A program made the position numbers and the translations under genes. A stretch of DNA of 64,000 bases from assembly GCA_050084985.1 (NCBI GenBank), contig JBITNC010000001.1:62310001-62374000 (forward strand), read 5' to 3'. The DNA comes from Nageia nagi. Lineage: Eukaryota; Pinophyta. The notes beneath the pieces were generated by a model. That model was given only the letters and a program-made list of their open reading frames with translations. It was not told the origin of the DNA and did no database searches. Shown here piece by piece: positions 57,320-64,000 of this stretch (positions within the stretch are counted from its first letter, which is position 1; the number at the start of each line of letters is the position of its first letter).

Positions 57320-58000
57320 AACTTTTGATTTACAAATACCAAATCAAATTCATGTAGCAACATTATCCATTTTGTAGCTCTACTAGATAAATAAGTTTTT
57401 AACATTAAATATCTTGAAGGGTCACCCTAAGTGATAACATATGTTATATTTCTAAGCATATAATATCTTAATTATTTCATAGCAAAGATAATAGAAAAAT
57501 ACATTTTCTTGATAAGGGTATATCTTATTTAATAATCAATCAAAGTTTTACTAATGTAATAAATTATTCTTTCTTTACCTTCATTGTTTTGAGATAACAT
57601 CTCCCCCAATGCACTTAATGTGGTAGAAACATAAAATAATAAATTTATTTCTGAATCATAAGGTCCCAACATGGGAGAATTAGGAAGGTACCTCTTAATT
57701 TTATCCAAATCATTTTGACACTTAGCATATCATATGAACTATTCATCTTTAATTAATAAATGAGAAAATGGAGCATTCATATTAGCTAGTTGAGAAATAA
57801 ATATTCTTACCACTTGAATCTTTTCTTGAAGAATTCTTAGATCCTTGAAATTTCATGGTGGAAGCATATCAAAAATGGCTATAAATTTATTAGTATCTAC
57901 TTCAATTCATCTTATTGAAATAATCAATCCAAGTAACTCTCTAGAAGAAACTCCAAATGCACACTTTTGAGGCTTTGATTTCAACTTATATTCTCTCATT
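57320..58000 (-). pseudogene. RT thumb and RNase H of element 3
   Basis: The minus strand gives CAFGVSSRELLGLIIS-like thumb sequence, FDMLPP, SNIDKTLIDY-like RNase H text, YFSIIFAMK, LRYYMLRNITYVIT and YLSSRATKWIMLLHEFDLVF, which line up with KLRHYMLNHTTYVIS and RTIKWIMHLTKFDLHF of element 1. It is broken by stops. The family is clear from this alignment. Confidence 0.6.
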
Positions 58001-58086
58001 CTTTGAAATTTTTTCTTAAATCATAAATATGATCATTATTTTCTATATACTTAGAAATAATTTCATCAATATAAAACTCAATAATA

Positions 58087-58443
58087 TCATAAATCATATG
58101 ATGGACCATACTCACAATAGCTTTTTGATAAGTAGCCTCCACATTCGTCAATCCAAAAGGCATGAAAACCCAACAAAATGTTCCCGAAGGAATAAAAAAA
58201 AGACATCTTATATTGATCCTCTTTGTTAATCATTATTTGATTATATCCATAAAACCCATCCATGAAATATAAAATATCATATACTATTGTAGAATCTATA
58301 ATCATATCAATATTAGGTAGAGGAAAGGCATGTTTCAAGTATGCCTTGTTGATATCTCTAAAATATATGTAACATCTTATCTCACCATTAGGCTTACCTA
58401 TAGGGAAAATGTTAGAAATCCATGGATAATAATCAATAGGCAC
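58087..58443 (-). pseudogene. Reverse transcriptase of element 3
   Basis: A 118-residue open segment contains YYPWISNIFPIGKPNGEIRC, YIYFRDINKAYLKHAFPLPN, YFMDGFYGYNQIMINKEDQY and a frame change before the FGLTNVEATYQKAIV-like motif. In another frame 58040-58080 gives the FYIDEIISKYIEN active-site region (F/Y-I-D-E instead of YVDD). The last Asp of the catalytic pair is therefore Glu. Confidence 0.7.
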
Positions 58444-58499
58444 AATAAAACTAGCAATTTTTTTTTTATATATTTCTTTATTAATTTCTTAAGGATAGT

Positions 58500-59552
58500 T
58501 TAGAATGCATATTTCTATGTTTTTGTTGTACCAATTTGGCATAATCATTGATAATTAGACTATAGGTTACAAAATCATGGTATAAACTAGGTATGTCAAA
58601 ATATGACTAAGAAAAGATGTAAAAAAACTCAATCAATAGTAGGTAGTACCTTTCCCTTTCTTCCAAAGTTAAATAAGATCCTATTTTGATCAAATTTGGT
58701 GATTCCTTAATATTGATGTTAACATCCACTATTTCTTCACTTAAATAAGATATTTTGTCACTATGTTGGGGAAGCATTAGTAATATCGATGTTAACTTTT
58801 TACTTTCTATTTACCTAATTCTAATCCTAAATTTACAAAAAAATGAAAATAATGATTTCAAAGATGAGGAAATAAAATGTAATATCCTTACCATACTTAT
58901 AAATCTCTTCTCTAAAATAAGCCTACTTATGTAACATCCATGCAACAAGTATCTTTTTCACTAGATCTAGAAAACTCACTCTTAGCTCCCATCATCTCAA
59001 TAATAGCATCATCACTTTGAAAATTATCCAACATTATAGAAGCACTAGGTAGCAAGAATGGTTCAATATAATATGCTTGTAATTATTCACTAAGGCCATG
59101 CATCATGATACAATGCAACCATTTATCAAATATGATATGATCACCACCTTGCTCCTTTATCTTAACATTGTGAATTGTAGGATTGGAAGGCTCCACCTTA
59201 GGCATTGATTCCTTAAATTTGATATCGAAGGTTCTTTTATGATGGATATCATTTGGAATGGTTTCAATAATTCCTTTATCATTATTACTTAATCCTTTAC
59301 CACCATATTGATATTTATACATATATGTAGTAGCAAAATCATAATCAAAATTATTGAAATGTATACTTACCTGACCTCTTGATGCACCATGGTAAGAGGA
59401 TTTGGGAATAGAACCATAATTTGTAGTAATTGATGATGATTTTTCTTCTTAATCTTGATAAATAAAACTAACATCAAGAACAATATCTTCTTGTTCATTA
59501 GGAGGGGTGCAAGTATGACATCACTAGCTATACCAACTAGTTTATGGACCAT
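58500..59552 (-). pseudogene. Linker and gag-tail fragments of element 3
   Basis: Open pieces 59083-59322 (KYQYGGKGLSNNDKGIIETI, then NVKIKEQGGDHIIFDKWLHC) and 59367-59552 are acidic/Lys-rich spacer sequence between gag and RT, resembling the linker of element 1 in position. A clear protease active site was not found. Confidence 0.4.
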
Positions 59553-59599
59553 CTAATCAACCTCTTCCCAACACTAGCCATGGACAACACCTAGTCCAT

Positions 59600-59960
59600 G
59601 TTTTTCATCCTATCCATATCTTATTTTAGAGTTTTTTTTATCTTAATTTTTTTTTATTCCTTATATTTATACTCTTGAATACAATAAACTTATTTTTCTT
59701 TTTTCTTATAACCTCCCTAGTTTGTTTGTTTAGAAGAATTTTCATATTTTAATTTACCCATATCAACCAAATAGCTCTCTTTTTGAACTAGCCTATGCAT
59801 AATATTAAAAAATGGAAGAGGCATATAATCTAAGGCTATGAATTTTAATTTAGGATGAATGTTGTGAATGTACATAAATTTGACATGTATCTCTGACAAT
59901 GGTTCTTATACAATTCTCCATACTTTTTGGAATCTTTATGCAAATTTATCAAATCATTCA
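59600..59960 (-). pseudogene. Gag fragment of element 3
   Basis: 60 codons (59717-59899) read MSEIHVKFMYIHNIHPKLKF and MHRLVQKESYLVDMGKLKYE. The latter recalls the gag motif of IERVKIQDGEL type that precedes the knuckle in element 1, in worn form. Weak assignment by position and orientation. Confidence 0.35.
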
Positions 59961-60331
59961 TTTGCACCTTGTGTAGTATTTACCAAATTATAAAATATAA
60001 TTTTTATAATAGAATGAAAATTTAAATGCATGTAAAATTCAAAGTTTATTTATGCATATAAATAATTAATTTAGAGAGAAAAGAAAACTACCAAGTGAGA
60101 GCATCACCCCTTAATGTAGTTAGAAAATACTTTTCCATCAAGTTATGATGATAATGGTGAACCTATTGAGTTTGGTGATGAATTTAGTGTAAAAGAAGAT
60201 TCATATGTAGGTTTAGATTTAGAAAAAACATGCAATGCAACCACAAGATCAAATAAAGGTATTCCCAACCCAATTTCTTCTACAAAAGAGGTACCTTGTA
60301 AGCCTTCTCTTAAGAAAATGAGGAAGTATAA

Positions 60332-60570
60332 GTGCAAAAAGCGTATTCTACAAAATCTACAAAATACAAAATCAAAATAAATTTTCTTAAATTATTTGAA
60401 ATGTTTGAAGAGAATATACTAGCATTTTTTGAACTCCTTATTGGAATTGATGTTGATATAGATATTTCTAATAGCTCATTGGTAGAAATGATAGGTTATT
60501 TCAAGAATTCTATTACATTTAATGAGGATGAAATCCCTAGTGATGATATTATTAACAAATATTTTTCAAT

Positions 60571-60621
<51 letters not shown>

Positions 60622-60960
60622 TATTAAGAAAAATAGTCAAACATGCATTTATAGATGGTGGTACAAGTTTGAATATTTACTCCATTGACTTCCTTAATAA
60701 GTTTGATGATAAGTTGATACCAAAATTTGTATAAAAGAAGTACAAGATCACAAGTTATGATAGTTATAGTGAAGCATGTGTCAAACATATCATGTTTCCT
60801 ATTCAATTGGAACCAAATATAGTGGAATTTATGATATATATCCTAGATAAAAAGCTTCATTATGACATCCTCCTTAGGAGACCTTGGATATATCCTATGA
60901 GGTATGTACCATCTATATTACATATATTGATTAAATTTAACCATAATGGATAGGAATATG
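60332..60960 (+). pseudogene. Pre-protease helix and aspartic protease of element 4
   Basis: 60374-60560 reads FLKLFEMFEENILAFFELLI and IDISNSSLVEMIG, the same pre-protease helix as in element 1. After an (AT)n tract (60573-60617) the protease loop reads KHAFIDGGTSLNIYSIDFLN with Asp-Gly-Gly. Next come PIQLEPNIVEFMIYI, KLHYDILLRRPWIYPMRYVP and HILIKFNHNG. The active-site Asp is kept. The AT expansion changes the frame between helix and protease. Confidence 0.7.
60573..60617. repeat. (AT)n microsatellite
   Basis: About 22 uninterrupted AT units. They interrupt the coding sequence of element 4 and create the poly-(Ile-Tyr) frames seen on both frames there, which are artefacts. Confidence 0.95.
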
Positions 60961-60999
60961 TAGTAAAAGAAGTGGAATAAAATCCAAACATGATTACAC

Positions 61000-62313
61000 A
61001 AGTTAGAACACCATAGTTCTATACAAAAATGTTGAAATCCATGAGGATAATGATGAAGATAGTGAGAAATATGAAGAAGATAATTACACCATGTAGTTGT
61101 ACAAAGAGATAAGTATTGGCACATATGATGTTAGTTAAAATGTCATTGAAGAATATATTGTACATATTGAAAAATATCAAAAATAAAAGGATAATCAACC
61201 TCCATGCTAGCATAAATTATTACACTCACCTCAATGCTTGTGTTACCCTCATTATTACAAATGCAATCAATATTAGTAAGAATAAGAAGAGAATGACGTT
61301 AAGATGATATTATAGAATATTGAAAATTCTAAATCAAAATCAAAATTAATTTAAATAATAACAAAGTGGTATCCTATATCAAAGTTAACAAGAATATAAT
61401 ATAGATGAGGTGTCATGCACTATTGATACCATAGTACATGGAATACAAAAGGTACAAATGTAAAGGCCTTGGTAGAAATAAATAGGGAATTGAAGAATTA
61501 CCTACAAAAATGCTTGAATAAAATGAAGGAAAAAGTGGCATAGGAACAAAGAAGGAAAATCAAAGAAATTTAGTCTCATATAGTAGTGATGAAGATTGAA
61601 AAGTAAAATGATAGTTTTAATCAATAAATATGATTGAGTTAGAACCAAAAATCAAGGGAAAAGTTAAAACAAGACCAGTTCCCATACTAGCTCTAGTGCT
61701 CATGCTCATATCAGTGCTTGCACTAATCTTAGCTCTCACTTTAAAGAAATATAATGTGATTCCTCTTAGCCCATGATTGATAGGATTGTTGCTGTGTTTT
61801 AAATGGATAATGCACTTCTACACACACTAGGGGCAAGATCAAAGTTCAAACGATTCCATCCCAAGAGATAAGGTAGGGTTTCTTATCATCTTGATGTTTG
61901 TTTCAAAGAGAATATGGAGATAATAATAGGTTCTTCCTTGCTACACTAGCATACCTTCTTCATTCATTGCATAGAGTAGGCTACATAACTAGGGGTGTGT
62001 GTGTGACATTCTTTCTCTCATGTCATAACAAGAATAGGAGAATTGCCTAACCTTTCTCAACCTAGCGATAAGATACCATGCTTGAATGAGCCTCTTGTTG
62101 AAATAAACATTGGAATAGCAGAGTTTCCAAATATTATTTAGATTGAAACATGAATCATTTGGGAAGATAATAAAAAATACCAATAGTTATTGAAAAAATT
62201 CAAGCACATGTTTTCTTGCTAATATAGTGACATGATAGGATTAGAGCCAACCTGTATGACTCAACTTAGTGGTACAAGAAGATGCCAAGCCTATACAATA
62301 AAAAAGAAGACTA
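61000..62313 (+). pseudogene. Linker of element 4 between protease and RT
   Basis: Broken coding with acidic and Lys-rich pieces; 61470-61600 (LVEINRELKNYLQKCLNKMK) looks coiled-coil. I find no domain. The minus frames at 60918-61213 and 61989-62183 are shadows. Confidence 0.35.
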
Positions 62314-63000
62314 ATGCATCCAAAGCACTCTTTGCTAATCAAGAAGAAGATTGGTAATTACCACAAGGTAGGATTCATTGAGCTTATTGAATACTTATCT
62401 TGGTTAACCAACATTATTATAAATTTGAAACCAAATGGAGAATTCAAATATTATATATATTTTAGATATTTAAATAAGGCTTGTCCAAAGGACAACTTTC
62501 CATTAGCGCACATTGATAAAATTATGGATTCTATAGCAGGACATGAGATGTTATCATTCACGGATGATTTTTTAGGATACAAGTAGATTAGAATCAATAA
62601 AGAAGTTCAACATAAGACTACATTCACCACACCTTGGGGATCATTTTATTGGGTAGTCATGCTCTTTGTCTTCAAAAATGTAGGTGCAACATAGCAGAGA
62701 GCAATGGTAACTATGTTTCATGACCTTATTCATAAATTAGTTGAATTTTATGTTGATGATATTCTAGATAAATCAACTAAGAAGGAAAATCATTTATAGG
62801 ACTTAATAATGATTTTAGAAAAGATTAGACAATTTAACTTGAAGCTAAATATTAAGAAGTATATTTTTGGGGTATCTAGTGGCAAGTTGCTTGGTCACAT
62901 TATATCTAGAAGAGGTATAAAGATAGACCCTAAAAAGGTTAAATACATAATGGATATGCCTCCACTAAGAAGCATTAGACACATTATAAGTCTATAGGAA
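62314..63000 (+). pseudogene. Reverse transcriptase of element 4
   Basis: Segments are IGNYHKVGFIELIEYLSWLT, YYIYFRYLNKACPKDNFPLA, HEMLSFTDDFLGYK, then a stop, TTPWGSFYW, QRAMVTMFHDLIHKLVEFYV followed by DDILDKS (active site YVDD retained), and KKYIFGVSSGKLLGHIISRR with KIDPKKVKYIMDMPPL. It is close to element 1 RT in wording, so the same lineage. Three stops lie within. Confidence 0.8.
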
Positions 63001-64000
63001 AAAATAAAAGCAATCAAATTATTCATGGCTTGCTTGTTGGATAGAACCACTCCATTCTCTTACTTGCTCAAGAAGGGGAATCAATTCATATGGAAAAAGG
63101 AGTTTCAAAAGGCATTTGAATATATAAAGAGTTACTTAATTAACCCTCCTATTTTGTATCCATTTGATCATACCAAGCCTCTATAATTGTATATCTTAGC
63201 TACAACCAATGTGATTGGGACATTCCTTGTGTAACTTGATAATGAAAATAATGAGAGGGTTGTATACTATTTATCAAAGATACTACATGATGCATAAATC
63301 AACTACACACCAACTTAGAAGTTGTGTTATGCCATAATATATAGAATATAGAAATTGAGACACTATATTATCACCAACACTACCTTTATTATGGATCAAG
63401 CTGATACATTAAGGTATTTTCTATTCAAACCATAGTTGCAAGAAATATCATCCAAATAGGTAATGGAACAAAAAGAGTTTGATATTATCTAAATATGCCA
63501 AAAAATATTCAAGAGATAGGTTATAGTTGATATGCTTACATTAACATCATATGATGGAAATAATAATAATAATGAGCTTTTGGTACTAGTTGAGTAGTGT
63601 GAGGATAAGACATGGAAACTATTCTTTGATGGATCTAAATATTTACAAGGAGTTGGAGCCTAAATTATGCTAGTATCCCCTAAAGGTTGTATGATTCCTA
63701 TGGTTTACAAGCTAAAATTTTAATGCAAAATAACAAGGTTGAGTATGAGGCTTTAACCTTGGGATTAAAGGAAACAATTAACCTTAGACTCAATTAGTTG
63801 AAATTTTATGGTGACTCATAGCTTATCATCAATCAAATAAATGGTGTATACAACACAAATGATGAAAACTTATAACTATATAAGGACCTAGTATTTGTAA
63901 TGGTTCAAATATACTTCACAAAAATTTGGTTTGAGAACATTTCAAGGAACAATAATAAATTTGTGGATGTTATTGTTGATGTTGCTTCTTTAACATATAT
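63001..64000 (+). pseudogene. RNase H and archaeal-type RNase H of element 4 (cut by window edge)
   Basis: 63030-63400 gives LLKKGNQFIWKKEFQKAFEY, YLINPPILYPFDHTKPL, ERVVYYLSKILHDA and KLRHYIITNTTFIMDQADTL. 63615-63720 gives WKLFFDGSKYLQGVGA and LVSPKGCMIPMVYKLKF, and after a frame change KVEYEALTLGLKE-like and FYGDS-like text. The tandem RNase H pair marks it as Tat-type. The first Asp and the Glu are visible. Confidence 0.7.

Larger units (their letters stand above)
57300..59960 (-). mobile_element. Ty3/gypsy remnant, element 3 (minus strand)
   Basis: Reading right to left: gag-like fragments (59717-59899), a linker/protease-adjacent region (58900-59552), RT (58087-58443 with continuation) and RNase H (57320-57960). 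The order and motifs match element 1, but no LTRs or integrase are seen. The left part of the element is missing or unrecognisable, so it is a truncated copy. Confidence 0.65.
60120..64000 (+). mobile_element. Ty3/gypsy Tat-type remnant, element 4 (plus strand, runs off right edge)
   Basis: Plus-strand order: gag-tail/pre-protease region (60120-60600), protease (60630-60960), linker (61000-62300), RT (62314-63000), RNase H (63030-63480) and archaeal-type RNase H (63600-64000). Integrase would lie beyond the window. It is divergently arranged relative to element 3, with about 160 bases between them. Decay is moderate. Confidence 0.75.

Noticed and set aside
60522-60734. Poly-(Ile-Tyr) frames across the AT repeat
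   Set aside because: Produced by the (AT)n microsatellite within a broken protease region.
1-64000. tRNA, rRNA, snRNA or intact host genes
   Set aside because: I looked for cloverleaf-like or conserved rRNA sequence and for complete host reading frames and saw none; a covariance-model scan would settle the small RNAs.

Overview
This window is plant nuclear DNA, about 70% AT, and almost all of it is old transposable-element sequence. Three things point to a vascular plant, plausibly one with a large, slowly purged genome such as a gymnosperm: Ty3/gypsy retroelements of the plant Tat/Ogre type (with an additional archaeal-type RNase H), a CACTA (En/Spm) TNP2 transposase, and a tau-class glutathione S-transferase fragment. 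The species cannot be named from the sequence. I see no intact host gene. Nearly every long reading frame is broken by stops and frameshifts.

Layout. (1) 1-17937, minus strand: a Tat-type Ty3/gypsy element read right to left, with an LTR at about 15223-17937, a primer-binding site at 15201-15217, a leader, then gag, protease, RT, RNase H, archaeal-type RNase H and integrase. The integrase runs off the left edge. Its middle part is present twice (772-6949 and 7050-13229) around exactly 100 Ns, almost certainly a failed contig overlap. (2) 17940-24190, plus strand: a second decayed gypsy element with an RNase H-like domain upstream of RT and a 336-bp tandem duplication inside RT. (3) 24660-28620: a decayed, lysine-rich, partly coiled-coil coding region I cannot name. 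(4) 30686-33351: a small hairpin followed by a 2.08-kb near-perfect palindrome whose arms each carry a GST exon fragment and a periodic GCCCGGAG array. A worn relative of its sequences lies at 37.68-37.97 kb. (5) 34.8-36.43 and 39.06-41.62 kb: degenerate CCCTAAA telomere-like arrays. (6) 38.3-43.24 kb: remnants of a multi-exon gene ending in a SET-like domain, one intron-sized gap of which is filled by the second telomere-like array. (7) 43694 to about 52697: an LTR element with about 1.3-kb LTRs and a 6.4-kb interior without recognisable coding. (8) 52.7-56.5 kb: a decayed CACTA TNP2 transposase that keeps recognisable splice sites. (9) 57.3-59.9 kb (minus) and 60.1-64.0 kb (plus): two more gypsy remnants, the last cut by the window edge.

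How the parts relate. The window is a nest of dead or non-autonomous elements. The palindrome stands out: it is CpG-containing, GC-richer and nearly unmutated between its arms, while everything around it is deaminated and AT-rich. Its transcript would fold into a hairpin of about 1 kb containing GST sequence. It therefore looks like a young transposon-captured gene fragment and a possible small-RNA (proto-miRNA) locus, unless it is an assembly artefact.
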